Translations under genes and position numbers: made by a program
Notes under the pieces: model-generated
The model's input: only the letters and a program-made list of their open reading frames with translations
Told to the model about the DNA's origin: nothing
Databases searched by the model: none
Origin: Planctomycetaceae bacterium
GTDB lineage: Bacteria > Planctomycetota > Phycisphaerae > SM23-33
Direction: 5' to 3'
DNA: 64,000 nt
NCBI GenBank assembly: GCA_039680605.1
Contig: JBDKTA010000063.1
Span: forward strand, 1-64,000
Shown here: one piece after another, positions 41,463 through 49,982 of the stretch
Numbering within the stretch: the stretch's first letter is position 1
Layout of the letters: each line of letters starts with the position of its first letter

Positions 41463-42929
41463 ATGAAGACCAAGCTCATTGGCGATGCCATTACCTTTGA
41501 CGACGTGCTGCTGGTGCCGCGGCGAAGCAGCGTGGTGCTCGACCAGCTCGATACCTCCACGCGCCTGACGCGGAACATCCGTCTGAACATTCCGCTGGTG
41601 TCGGCCCCGATGGACACCGTCACCGAGGCGGCGCTGGCGATCGCGTTGGCGCAGGAGGGGGGCATCGGCATCATCCATCGCAACCTCTCGATACACGACC
41701 AGGCCCGCGAGGTCGAGAAGGTCAAGCGCAGCGAGCACGGGATCATCGTCGACCCGGTTACGCTGGGGCCCGACGCCTCGACCGCCACGGCGCGAAAGCT
41801 GATGGCCGAGCACAACATCGGCAGTTTTCCGATCGTCGACGCGTCCGGCAAGGTGGTGGGCATCCTCACGCGGCGCGACCTGACGTTCCAGAACGAAGAC
41901 TGCCTCATTGGACAGGTCATGACGCCCCACCCCGTCACCGCGCCGCCGGAGACCACGCTCGACGAGGCCGAGAAAATCCTCAACCGCCACAAGGTCGAGA
42001 AGCTCCCGCTGGTCACGCCCGACGGCAAACTCGCCGGCATGATCACCATGCGGGACATCGAGAAGCTGCGGCTGTTCCCCAAGAGCTGCAAGGACTCGCG
42101 CGGGCGATTCCGCGTGGGGGCGGCTGTGGGCGTGCTGGACTTCGACCGCGCCGAGCAGCTCATCAAGCGCGACGTGGACGTGATCGTGGTCGACACCTCG
42201 CACGGGCACAAGGACGTCGTGCTCGAGACGGTGCGGCAGATCAAGGCCGCTCACAAGATCGACGTGATCGCCGGCAACATCGCCACGGCGGATGCGGCTG
42301 AGGACATGATCGCCGCCGGCGCCGACGGGCTTCGGATCGGGATCGGACCCGGCGCCATCTGCACGACGCGGGTGATTACGGGCGTGGGCGTGCCGCAGAT
42401 CACGGCCGTCAGCGACTGTGCCCGCGTGGGCGACTCCAGCGGCGTGCCGGTGATCGCCGACGGCGGCATTCGCCACAGCGGCGACATCACCAAGGCGATC
42501 GCGGCAGGGGCGTCGAGCGTGATGATGGGCAGCATGTTCGCGGGGATGGACGAGAGCCCCGGGCAGACGATCATCTTCAAGGGGCGGCGGTGCAAGGTAT
42601 ATCGCGGGATGGGCTCGATGGACGCGATGCTGGCCGGCAGCGCCGACCGCTACGGGCAAGACGCGCGCACGGCCCCCAACCGCCTGGTGCCCGAGGGCGT
42701 GGTGGGGCGCGTGCCGTATCGCGGTCGCCTGGCGGACTTCGTGTTCCAGATGATCGGCGGGCTCAAGAGCGGGATGGACCACTGCGGCACGCCCAGCATC
42801 GAGCAGCTTCGGACGGAGGCGCGCTTCATCCGCATCTCGGGCGCGAGCCTCACCGAGAACCACCCCCACGACATCACCATTACGCAGGAATCGCCGAACT
42901 ATTCCAACTGGAACACCGAGGAGGAATAG
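41463..42929 (+). CDS. guaB: Inosine-5'-monophosphate dehydrogenase
   Basis: A 488-residue IMP dehydrogenase of usual length. The N-terminus is [13 protein letters not shown]. Two CBS domains interrupt the barrel (about 95-205: [20 protein letters not shown] and [20 protein letters not shown]). The catalytic loop is [18 protein letters not shown] with Cys300, followed by [29 protein letters not shown] and the flap SADRYGQ. It oxidises IMP to XMP with NAD+, the first step to GMP. The gene has its own promoter and AGGG upstream. A purine gene, purD, lies 5.6 kb away on the same strand but not in the same operon. Confidence 0.97.
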   Translation: MKTKLIGDAITFDDVLLVPRRSSVVLDQLDTSTRLTRNIRLNIPLVSAPMDTVTEAALAIALAQEGGIGIIHRNLSIHDQAREVEKVKRSEHGIIVDPVTLGPDASTATARKLMAEHNIGSFPIVDASGKVVGILTRRDLTFQNEDCLIGQVMTPHPVTAPPETTLDEAEKILNRHKVEKLPLVTPDGKLAGMITMRDIEKLRLFPKSCKDSRGRFRVGAAVGVLDFDRAEQLIKRDVDVIVVDTSHGHKDVVLETVRQIKAAHKIDVIAGNIATADAAEDMIAAGADGLRIGIGPGAICTTRVITGVGVPQITAVSDCARVGDSSGVPVIADGGIRHSGDITKAIAAGASSVMMGSMFAGMDESPGQTIIFKGRRCKVYRGMGSMDAMLAGSADRYGQDARTAPNRLVPEGVVGRVPYRGRLADFVFQMIGGLKSGMDHCGTPSIEQLRTEARFIRISGASLTENHPHDITITQESPNYSNWNTEEE

Positions 42930-42936
42930 CGCGGCG

Positions 42937-43842
42937 TCATCCGGCCGCATAGGCTGCGATGCGGTTGAGGACCTCCTGGTACAGGTCGTCGTCGAGCGGG
43001 CCGCGGTCGGCGGCGGCGACGTTGTCCTTGAGGTGCTCGACGTTGAGCGTTCCGACGATGCACGTGTGGCAGTGCGGGTGCGTCAGCGTGAATCGCAGGA
43101 GCAACTCGGCGGGTTTCATTCCATGAGGCAGCAGTTCATTGAGGCCGGCCTGCGCCCATGCGGACAGTCCGGCCTGTTGGGCGCGCTCGGGCAGTTCGCT
43201 GTCGGGCCCGCCGACGGCGATTCCCTCGCGGATGATGATCCCCGCGCCGACCTCCGCAGCCATCGAGATCGCGTCGTGGTGCATCGGCGCCAGGGCCGAA
43301 TAGGGGATCTGGTAGGTCTCGAAGGCGCCCATCTCCAGGAACTGCAGCATGTGCGGCAGGGTCGTCGAGATTCCAATGTGCCGCGTGAGCCCCTGGCTGC
43401 GGATGTCTTCCAGCACGCTGACCAGATCGCCCGAGAGCACGTCGTCGGGGCTGGGGTTATGCAACTGCAACACGTCGACGTGGTCGGTGTGCATCCGGTC
43501 GAGGCTGGCGTGGATGTTGCGCATCAGCGTGTCGCGCGTCCACGTGTGGTCGCTCTGCATCGTGCCGCCGGCGTCCTTGGGATCGCAACCGCACTTGGTG
43601 GCCAGGTAATACTCGTTCCGGCGCGAAGCGATGTACCGCCCGATATACATCTCGCTGCGCCCGTAGTCCACGGCCGTGTCGATGAAGTTGATGCCCGTGT
43701 CGAGAACGGCGTTGAGGATCGCGTCGGCTGCGGCGTCGTCGACAGGGCGGCCGGACCATATCTCCGGTCCGCGCAGTTCCATGGCGCCGAACCCCAGTTG
43801 CGTGACCCTCAGTCCCGTCTGCCCCAGAAGTCTTGTAATCAT
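42937..43842 (-). CDS. Aldo/keto reductase
   Basis: A 301-residue aldo/keto reductase. MITRLLGQTGLRVTQLGFGAM, then FIDTAVDYGRSEMYIG with the catalytic Asp and Tyr, YLATKCG (Lys) and VLQLHNPS (His) complete the tetrad; IVGTLNVEHL binds NADPH. The family suggests an NADPH-linked sugar or aldehyde reductase; substrate unknown. Start ATG 43842 with GGGAGGTGG upstream. It is convergent with guaB (7 bp) and lies 33 bp after the stop of the hybrid kinase on the same strand, so it may be cotranscribed with it. It is more compact than the aldo/keto reductase at 14716. Confidence 0.85.
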   Translation of the reverse strand: MITRLLGQTGLRVTQLGFGAMELRGPEIWSGRPVDDAAADAILNAVLDTGINFIDTAVDYGRSEMYIGRYIASRRNEYYLATKCGCDPKDAGGTMQSDHTWTRDTLMRNIHASLDRMHTDHVDVLQLHNPSPDDVLSGDLVSVLEDIRSQGLTRHIGISTTLPHMLQFLEMGAFETYQIPYSALAPMHHDAISMAAEVGAGIIIREGIAVGGPDSELPERAQQAGLSAWAQAGLNELLPHGMKPAELLLRFTLTHPHCHTCIVGTLNVEHLKDNVAAADRGPLDDDLYQEVLNRIAAYAAG

Positions 43843-43875
43843 TGCCCACCTCCCGTTTGAACTCACACCTCACAA

Positions 43876-46062
43876 CTATGTTTTCAAGCTGGCGACGCTG
43901 TCGCGGATGGCGCTGATGAGGTCTTCACTGGGACCGCCCTTGGTCAGATAGGCTGCCGCGCCGGCCTCGCGCATCTCGGCGGCGATGGTGGCGTCTTCGT
44001 GCATGGACAGCCCGATGACGGCAGAGGCGGGGGCCTGGCGATGGATGAGTCGTGTGGCCTCGATGCCGTTGAGCACGGGCATGCTGACGTCCATGATGAC
44101 GACGTCGGGGCGCGTATCGCGCGCGAGGTCCACGGCCATCTGTCCGTCGCTGGCCTCGGCGACGACCTGGATGTCGTCTTCGCCTTCGAGGAGGGTAGCC
44201 AGTCCCTGTCGCATGATGGCGTGGTCGTCGGCCAGCAGCACGCGGATCTTTCCGGGCTTGGGCGGGGTGGCGGACAGGACTCGCCGCAGCGAACTGACGC
44301 GCTGGTCAGGCGAGCCGAGCATGCCGTCGACGCCGGCCAGGCGGCGGTGAGGGTAGACCGCCCCGCGCAGCGGCGCGGTCACCACCACGCGCGTTCCGTG
44401 ACCGGGGCGGCTGATCACGTCCATGGCGCCGCCGAGGGCTTCGATGCGTTCTCGGATGCTGAAGAGGCCAAAACCGGTTTCTTCCTGCTCACCGGTTTGG
44501 AGCAGCGTGGCGTCGAAGCCCGCCCCGCGGTCTTCCACGGCCAGTTCTACGCGGGCGTCGCGATTAATCGTCAGGCTGACAGTGGCTTGGGAGACCTGGG
44601 CGTGCTTGACGACGTTGAAGAGCAGCTCGCGGGCCGATTGGAAGAGGAAGCCCCGGAGGTCTTCGTCCTCGGGCTGGGCTTGCGGGTCGGCCTCGACATG
44701 CACGTCCAGGCCGTAACGTTCCTGCATCTGCTGGGTGAGCCATTCCAGCGCCGCCGGCAGGCCCAGTTCGTGGAGGATGGGCGGGTAGAGCTCGACGGCC
44801 AGCGTGCGGGAGGTCTCGATCGACTCGCGCAGGATGTCGTGTACGCGCCCCAGCAGATTCTGCTGGTGGGGGCTGGGCCCGCTGCGCAGCAGGTCCTCGA
44901 CCCGCATGCGTCCCGCCACCAGCAACTGCTGAAGCTGTTCGTGCAGCACGTGGGCCACGCGCCGCCTCTCGTAGTCCTCGGCGCGGGTGATCTCGCTGGC
45001 CAGGGCACGAAGCTGCCGGGCCCGCCAGTTCGCCACGGCGGTGCGCTCGCTGACGCGGCGTTCGAGGTTTTCGTTGGCCGCTTCGAGCGTTTCCTGCAGG
45101 CGCTTGCGTTCGGTGATGTCGCGAGAGATGCCTCGATATCCCAGGTACTGCCCCTGGGCGTCAGAAAAGGCGGCGCCGCTGGTTTCCAGCACCACACGCT
45201 GCCCCTGGCGGTGGAGAAGTTCGCTCTGGGCGTTTTCGATTTTGAGGCGCGAGGCGTTCTGGTGAGCGAAGTGCCGGCGAACGCGAGACGCCTCCTGCGG
45301 CGTCATCAGATCGAAAGGCGTCTTGCCGATGAGCTCGGAAGGCTCGTACCCCAGCAGCGTCTTGACCGCCGGACTGGCGTAGGTAAACCGCCCGGCGGTG
45401 TCGATTTCCCAGATCCAGTCGGGGCTGCTCTGGGCGAGTGATTCAAATCTCTCCTGGCTGCTGCGCAGCGCCTCCATCACGTCCTGACGCTGGTCCGACA
45501 TGAGGGCGTTCTTCAGCGCGACGGCCGCCAGCATCGCCAGGACTTTCAGCGCCCGCTGGTCGGTGCGGGTCAGGGGGCGGCAGTTGCGGGTATTGTGCAT
45601 TTCGAAGCATCCCAGCAAATCGCCCGAAGATGTCAGCACCGGCACCGTGATCAGATTGTAGACGCCAAACTCGGCGCACAGATCCTGGTCCGCGTACGGG
45701 TCTTGCTCAATGTTGTTGGAGATATACGTCTTGCCGGTCTGCATGACGTGCCCCGGGACGCCGTGTCCGGGCTCGAACTCCAGATTGATCGCCTCGACCT
45801 CGGCGCCGCGGCGATAGTAGTCGCGGAACACGAGCTTGCCCTCGACGAGGCGCCCGCACGTTCCTGCCGTGGCGTCAATCAGCCGCATCGCAGCGTTCAT
45901 CAACTCCCGCAGAACCTGCCGCGGGTCCAGGTCTTTATTGAGGCTGCGCGCGGCCCGAAGCAGCGTTCGCGTCTGCAACATCTGTCGGCGGAAACGCCGG
46001 TCTCTGAGCTCACTCTCAGTGCCGGGACTGTCTCGCCCGTGGAATTCCGCCCCGTCAGCCAT
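43876..46062 (-). CDS. Hybrid histidine kinase: GAF-PAS-HisKA_3-HATPase-receiver
   Basis: A 728-residue soluble hybrid. GAF (about 40-195; VLRELMNAAMRLIDATAGTCG to AVALKNALM), PAS (about 205-325; FTYASPAVKTLLGYEPSEL, closing YRGISRDITERKR), then a NarX-type HisKA_3 dimerisation helix (EDYERRRVAHVLHEQLQQLL, His of VLHEQ), HATPase (VVKHAQVSQATVSL, EDRGAGFD, TGFGLFSIRERIEALGG) and a NarL-type receiver (about 600-728: IRVLLADDHAIMRQGLATLL, VVIMDVSMPVLNG with the phospho-Asp, and LTKGGPSEDL). The receiver has no LuxR helix-turn-helix, so the output must act through another protein. Start ATG 46062 with GGAG upstream. A TATAAT (minus strand 46101-46096) lacks a good -35. Confidence 0.9.
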   Translation of the reverse strand: MADGAEFHGRDSPGTESELRDRRFRRQMLQTRTLLRAARSLNKDLDPRQVLRELMNAAMRLIDATAGTCGRLVEGKLVFRDYYRRGAEVEAINLEFEPGHGVPGHVMQTGKTYISNNIEQDPYADQDLCAEFGVYNLITVPVLTSSGDLLGCFEMHNTRNCRPLTRTDQRALKVLAMLAAVALKNALMSDQRQDVMEALRSSQERFESLAQSSPDWIWEIDTAGRFTYASPAVKTLLGYEPSELIGKTPFDLMTPQEASRVRRHFAHQNASRLKIENAQSELLHRQGQRVVLETSGAAFSDAQGQYLGYRGISRDITERKRLQETLEAANENLERRVSERTAVANWRARQLRALASEITRAEDYERRRVAHVLHEQLQQLLVAGRMRVEDLLRSGPSPHQQNLLGRVHDILRESIETSRTLAVELYPPILHELGLPAALEWLTQQMQERYGLDVHVEADPQAQPEDEDLRGFLFQSARELLFNVVKHAQVSQATVSLTINRDARVELAVEDRGAGFDATLLQTGEQEETGFGLFSIRERIEALGGAMDVISRPGHGTRVVVTAPLRGAVYPHRRLAGVDGMLGSPDQRVSSLRRVLSATPPKPGKIRVLLADDHAIMRQGLATLLEGEDDIQVVAEASDGQMAVDLARDTRPDVVIMDVSMPVLNGIEATRLIHRQAPASAVIGLSMHEDATIAAEMREAGAAAYLTKGGPSEDLISAIRDSVASLKT

Positions 46063-46453
46063 GTCTCCCACTCCGATGTAATTGTGGACCGAGTAATTAT
46101 AGGTAGACCGCATCGGCGGCCTCCGAATTTGTGCCGGGTCAATTGCGGCGCTGCCGCTTGGGTGGAATTGGCGCAGGGACCCATAAAAAAAGGCGGGCTT
46201 GTCGCGGGGGGGGACGACAAGCACCGCCACTGCTTCGGACCGGCCGGGGGGGGACCGATCCGAAAACGGGGTCATTTTCAGCGAACCGCAGTGCATGATC
46301 TCAAGCACTCTGCGACTCTAAAAGCGGATTATAAGCGGTAAGAAATAGACCGCAAGAGAATTGTACGGGAATAACCTGATGGCTAGTGGGGGAGATGATA
46401 CAAGCACATACTTTCCAATGGGTTAAACGGCGGCAAAAATTTCAAAATTGTCC
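46063..46453. other. 390-bp intergenic region, structured leader or terminator
   Basis: No gene is seen. Read on the minus strand it contains a stem-loop TTCGGATCGG/CCGGTCCGAA around a C-run (about 46236-46262), then the GCTTGTCG terminator-like hairpin (46185-46228), and further down a -10 like TATAAT before the kinase start. Confidence 0.5.
46185..46228 (-). terminator. Rho-independent terminator, minus strand
   Basis: On the minus strand GGCGGTGCTTGTCG pairs with CGACAAGCCCGCC around a C-rich loop, followed by seven T. It lies 226 bp after the end of the prepilin-like gene and 120 bp before the kinase start, and probably ends the prepilin-like transcript. Confidence 0.6.
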
Positions 46454-47206
46454 CTATGGTATAAGAAATGAGTCGTCAGCGCTGCCGCGTTTGCCCTGGC
46501 CTTCGGTGCCATCATCGTTGGCGGCATAGATGTCGTCATCGTTTGTAGGCTCGTTAACCGTGCCGTCTAACCAGACGGCCGAGCCATCATAGCGGCCAAC
46601 GTTCTGCCCCTTGCCATTGTGGTTGGGCGAGCAGGCGGAGTTGTTGTCGCCGATGGCGGTGGTTCCGGGCGTGCAGCGGGGATTGGCGTCGCCGACGATG
46701 ACCAGCGTGGATTTGTCGGTTGTGACTTTCGCCGGGAACGCTACCTGCGAGAGATAGCTGTAGGAGACGGTCGCCAGGGTGAACGCCGAGTCGCCGGCAG
46801 CGGGTTCATTCTTGCCACGGATGCTTCCGGCTTCAGGGCATAGAAAGATGCCGCGAGGCGAGAAGCCCTTGTCGATGAGCACCCACAGTCCGGCGACATT
46901 GCCGTCGGTGAGACTGCCCCAGTTGGCGGAGGTCAACGTCGCGGAAATGGGAAGGGCGTTGGGTTGACCGGTGCGGCCGCGATGCATCTTGGGATCGCGG
47001 GCGTATTCCAGGCACGCTGCTCCGATCTGGCGGATATTGCTGGCGCACTTGGCCTGATAGCTCTTGCGGATCAGGATGCCGACCGTGGGGACCAGGATGA
47101 CGATCAGGACAGCCAGAATCGCCAGTACCACCAGCAGTTCGATCAGGGTGAACGCCTTTTGCCGTCGGGGGGCGGCGGCCCGCTTGAGGGTGGGTGGGAT
47201 GCTCAT
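46454..47206 (-). CDS. Prepilin-type N-terminal methylation protein (pseudopilin-like), probably leaderless
   Basis: A 250-residue protein with a prepilin leader. Basic leader RAAAPRRQKA is followed by FTLIELLVVLAILAVLIVIL, with Glu at +5 after the cleavage point; position -1 is Ala, less usual than Gly. The C-terminal half contains CSPNHNGKGQ, NVGRYDG and VWLDG, like the H-x(9-10)-DG ends of planctomycete prepilin-like proteins. The role is probably pseudopilus or surface attachment. Start: -35 TTGACT and -10 TACAAT (47241-47213 on the minus strand, 17-bp spacing) put the transcription start at about 47206, exactly at ATG 47206, so the mRNA appears leaderless. ATG 47212 would lie upstream of the transcript start. 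Confidence 0.75.
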   Translation of the reverse strand: MSIPPTLKRAAAPRRQKAFTLIELLVVLAILAVLIVILVPTVGILIRKSYQAKCASNIRQIGAACLEYARDPKMHRGRTGQPNALPISATLTSANWGSLTDGNVAGLWVLIDKGFSPRGIFLCPEAGSIRGKNEPAAGDSAFTLATVSYSYLSQVAFPAKVTTDKSTLVIVGDANPRCTPGTTAIGDNNSACSPNHNGKGQNVGRYDGSAVWLDGTVNEPTNDDDIYAANDDGTEGQGKRGSADDSFLIP

Positions 47207-47212
47207 GTACAT

Positions 47213-47241
47213 ATTGTAGAACCGCACCGCGGGCGAGTCAA
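47213..47241 (-). promoter_or_regulatory. Sigma70-type promoter of the leaderless prepilin-like gene
   Basis: On the minus strand TTGACT (47241-47236), a 17-bp spacer and TACAAT (47218-47213). The +1 predicted 7 nt downstream falls on ATG 47206. Confidence 0.6.
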
Positions 47242-47277
47242 CGTGGAGCATCGCGCGCAGAAGGCTCTGTCACGCCC

Positions 47278-47306
47278 TTGCGTTTCATAGGGCGGCGGCG
47301 CATAAT
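47278..47306 (+). promoter_or_regulatory. Putative promoter of the TPR-membrane protein/purD operon
   Basis: TTGCGT (47278-47283), 17 bp, CATAAT (47301-47306), with transcription starting near 47313. It is divergent from the promoter at 47213-47241; the two -35 boxes are 36 bp apart. Confidence 0.55.
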
Positions 47307-47329
47307 GGCGGCCTTCAATGGGATAACAC

Positions 47330-48520
47330 ATGGCTCAGAACGGAAAATCCAACTCCTTGCCTCCGGCGCCGACGGTCCTGGTGGTGTTCCTGACCGTCCT
47401 GGCGATGCTGTCGGTGCTGGCGGGTGGAATTATCTCCTGCGTGTCGCTGTACGATTCCGGCCGCCACGACGGATTGAGCAACGGCGAGATCGTCTCGGCC
47501 CTGGTGATCCTGGCCGGGGGCACGGTCGTGGGGTGCCTGCTCTGGGCGCTGGCGTACGTGGTGCGCATTCAATATGAAACCGCCGTGGCGCTGCGGCGAC
47601 TGGCGTCGCAACGCGCCCCTGTCGCCGCGCCGGCCGACACTCAGCGAGGCCCCGCCGACGCCCAACTGCACCTCCTGCACGAGATGGTGCGGCAGATGGC
47701 CCAGCTCAACGCCGCCCAGCAGTCGCGTGCCAGTGCGGCCGCCCGCTCGGTCAAACGCCAAATCCAGCAGGCGCCCCTGGCGCCGCCGCTCGACGAGGCG
47801 CAAGACATGCCTACCGCCGAGGCGGTCGACGCCCGCCCGGCGCCGGTAGCGATGAGCGAGCCGCCTCAAAGCCTGGCCGTCACGGAGGAACTGCCCTCCG
47901 CTCTCGACGACGACGGGCCTGTCCAGAGTCCCGAGGGCGCCGGCGGCGACGGCGAGCTCGCACAGGATGCCCCCGAGCCCAAGCCCTCGCCCGTCATGGA
48001 AGCGGCCAGCCATGAACTCCAAACCTGCCGCACCCGGGCCGAAGACCTGATGGCCCTGGGGCATTTCGATCAGGCCGAAGCGGCCGTGCGCCAACTGCTC
48101 CAGGTCCACACCGGCTTTGAACCCGCCGAACGCCTGCTCGAACGCATTAAGCGGGAATCCGACATCTACCACCGCGAGATGCGCCTGCGCATGAAGCGGG
48201 AGGTGGAGAAGCAGAGCGAGGCGCGCCAGTGGCGACAGGCGGTTGTGGCTGGGCGAAAGCTCATCGACGCCTATCCCGATTCGCACGAGGCCAGGCAACT
48301 GGCCCTGCGGATGGACACGCTGGAAGACAACGCCCGCATCGAAGAGGTGCGCGAGCTGCGAGACCAGATCCGAGACATGCTCGACCGCCGGCGGTACGTC
48401 GAGGCCGTCAAGGTCGCCGAGGACGTGATGGAACGCTTCCCCGAAACGCAGGCGGCAGCAGAGCTGCGCGGTCAGATCGGCCGCCTGAGAGGCCTTGCCC
48501 GAGGCGAGAACCTGCCATGA
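47330..48520 (+). CDS. Membrane protein with two TM helices and C-terminal TPR-like domain
   Basis: The family is not recognised. The 396 residues begin with two transmembrane helices (about 15-37 VLVVFLTVLAMLSVLAGGII; about 55-77 IVSALVILAGGTVVGCLLWA). A long Pro/Ala/Glu-rich cytoplasmic or periplasmic linker follows (about 95-235). The C-terminal part (about 240-396) is helical with TPR-like units (AEDLMALGHFDQAEAAVRQL, QAVVAGRKLIDAYPDSHEA, YVEAVKVAEDVMERFPET). It probably organises a protein complex at the membrane. Its stop overlaps the purD start (ATGA), so the two are translationally coupled although no functional link is obvious. Confidence 0.7.
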   Translation: MAQNGKSNSLPPAPTVLVVFLTVLAMLSVLAGGIISCVSLYDSGRHDGLSNGEIVSALVILAGGTVVGCLLWALAYVVRIQYETAVALRRLASQRAPVAAPADTQRGPADAQLHLLHEMVRQMAQLNAAQQSRASAAARSVKRQIQQAPLAPPLDEAQDMPTAEAVDARPAPVAMSEPPQSLAVTEELPSALDDDGPVQSPEGAGGDGELAQDAPEPKPSPVMEAASHELQTCRTRAEDLMALGHFDQAEAAVRQLLQVHTGFEPAERLLERIKRESDIYHREMRLRMKREVEKQSEARQWRQAVVAGRKLIDAYPDSHEARQLALRMDTLEDNARIEEVRELRDQIRDMLDRRRYVEAVKVAEDVMERFPETQAAAELRGQIGRLRGLARGENLP

Positions 48521-49791
48521 ATATTCTGCTGGTCGGAACCGGCGGGCGCGAACACGCGCTGGCCTGGAAAATCGTTCAGTCCCCCCTGTGCGAGAAGCTG
48601 TATGTCGCCGGGGGCAACCCCGGGATCGCCCAGCACGGCGAGTGCTTCGACGTGCCCGCCTCAGACCACGCTGCCATCGTCTCCCTCGCCCAGCAATACA
48701 AGTGCGAGTTGGTCGTCGTCGGACCGGAAGACCCGCTGGCCGAAGGGCTGGGCGACGCCATCCGCGCCGCCGGATTGCTGTGCTTTGGTCCCACCGCCGC
48801 CGGCGCCCGGATCGAGGCCGACAAGGCCTACGCCAAGAGCCTCATGCGCAGCGCCGCCATCCCCACCGCCGAGGCGCGAATCTTCACTGATCTGCAGACC
48901 GCCAAGGACTACGTCCTCTCGCGAGAGCACGGGGTGGCGGTCAAAGCCGCCGGACTGGCCAAGGGCAAGGGCGTGGTGGTCTGCCCCGAACCGTACATGG
49001 CCGTCAAGCCCCTCGAACAGATGATGGAGCAGCGTCTCTTCGGTGACGCGGGCAAGACCGTGCTCATCGAGGAAATGCTCACCGGCCAGGAGGCCACCGT
49101 TTTGGCGATGGTCGACGGGCGCACCATCTACACGATGGAAGCGCTGCAGGACCACAAGCCCATCGGCGACGGCGACACGGGCCCCAACACCGGCGGCATG
49201 GGCGCGTACAGCCCCGTGCCGTTTATCGACGACAAGACCAGCGCCCGCATCGAGAGGGAAATCCTCGTGCCCATCGTCGATGCCATGCGCCGCGATTTCG
49301 GCCGATACGAAGGCGTGCTCTACGCCGGGCTGATGTTCACGGCCGCCGGGCCCAAGGTCATCGAGTTCAACTGCCGCTTCGGCGACCCGGAATGCCAGCC
49401 GTTGATGATGCGGCTCAAGAGCGACCTGGTCGAGGCGATGGTCGCGGTGGCTCGGCACCGCCTGGACGAGGTGACGATGGAATGGGACGCCCGCCCCGCG
49501 GTCTGCGTCGTCATGTCCAGCGGCGGATACCCCGGCGACTACGCCAAGGGCTTTGAGATCACCGGCGTCGCCGACGCCGACGCGATGGCCGACGTCAAAG
49601 TCTTCCACGCCGGAACGGCGATGAAAGACGGCAAGCTCGTCAACACCGGCGGGCGGGTCCTGGGCGTCACCGCCCTGGGCGATACCATCGCCGACGCGCA
49701 GCAGCGCGCCTACGCCGCCGCCGAAAAGATCCACTGGCAAGGCTGCTACTACCGCAAAGACATTGCCGCCAAGGCGATCAAGCCCCAGTAA
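48517..49791 (+). CDS. purD: Phosphoribosylamine-glycine ligase
   Basis: A 424-residue GAR synthetase of standard length. The N-terminal Rossmann-like domain starts MNILLVGTGGREHALAWKIV and contains VVGPEDPLAEGLGDAI. The ATP-grasp domain has AVKAAGLAKGKGVVVCP, IEEMLTGQEATVLAMVDG, DHKPIGDGDTGPNTGGMGAY and VIEFNCRFGDPECQPLM, all key family blocks. It joins phosphoribosylamine and glycine using ATP in purine synthesis. ATG 48517 overlaps the stop of the upstream membrane protein gene by 4 bp. Confidence 0.97.
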   Translation: MNILLVGTGGREHALAWKIVQSPLCEKLYVAGGNPGIAQHGECFDVPASDHAAIVSLAQQYKCELVVVGPEDPLAEGLGDAIRAAGLLCFGPTAAGARIEADKAYAKSLMRSAAIPTAEARIFTDLQTAKDYVLSREHGVAVKAAGLAKGKGVVVCPEPYMAVKPLEQMMEQRLFGDAGKTVLIEEMLTGQEATVLAMVDGRTIYTMEALQDHKPIGDGDTGPNTGGMGAYSPVPFIDDKTSARIEREILVPIVDAMRRDFGRYEGVLYAGLMFTAAGPKVIEFNCRFGDPECQPLMMRLKSDLVEAMVAVARHRLDEVTMEWDARPAVCVVMSSGGYPGDYAKGFEITGVADADAMADVKVFHAGTAMKDGKLVNTGGRVLGVTALGDTIADAQQRAYAAAEKIHWQGCYYRKDIAAKAIKPQ

Positions 49792-49810
49792 CGATTCAGC
49801 TCGGATATCT

Positions 49811-49958
49811 CACCGCGGAGATCGCGGAGATCGCAGAGAAGCAAGGGGCTCAAAGCATAGCTAATCTAACCTCGCGGCACATGAATGTTTGAAGACGCTT
49901 CCGCACGGCGCTGTAAATCTCTTTTTATACCTCTGCGGTCTCCGCGATCTCCGCGGTG
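49811..49958. repeat. CACCGCGGAGATC-type inverted repeat (CACAGAG family copy 4)
   Basis: Arms of 28 bp (49811-49838 and 49931-49958) read CACCGCGGAGATCGCGGAGA, TCGCAGAG and the reverse complement with one mismatch, around a 92-bp loop. It lies between convergent purD and the GNAT gene, and resembles the copies at 10272, 11699 and 14336 in layout. Confidence 0.8.
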
Positions 49959-49982
49959 AAAACTCCCAGCCCGTCGCGGGCG

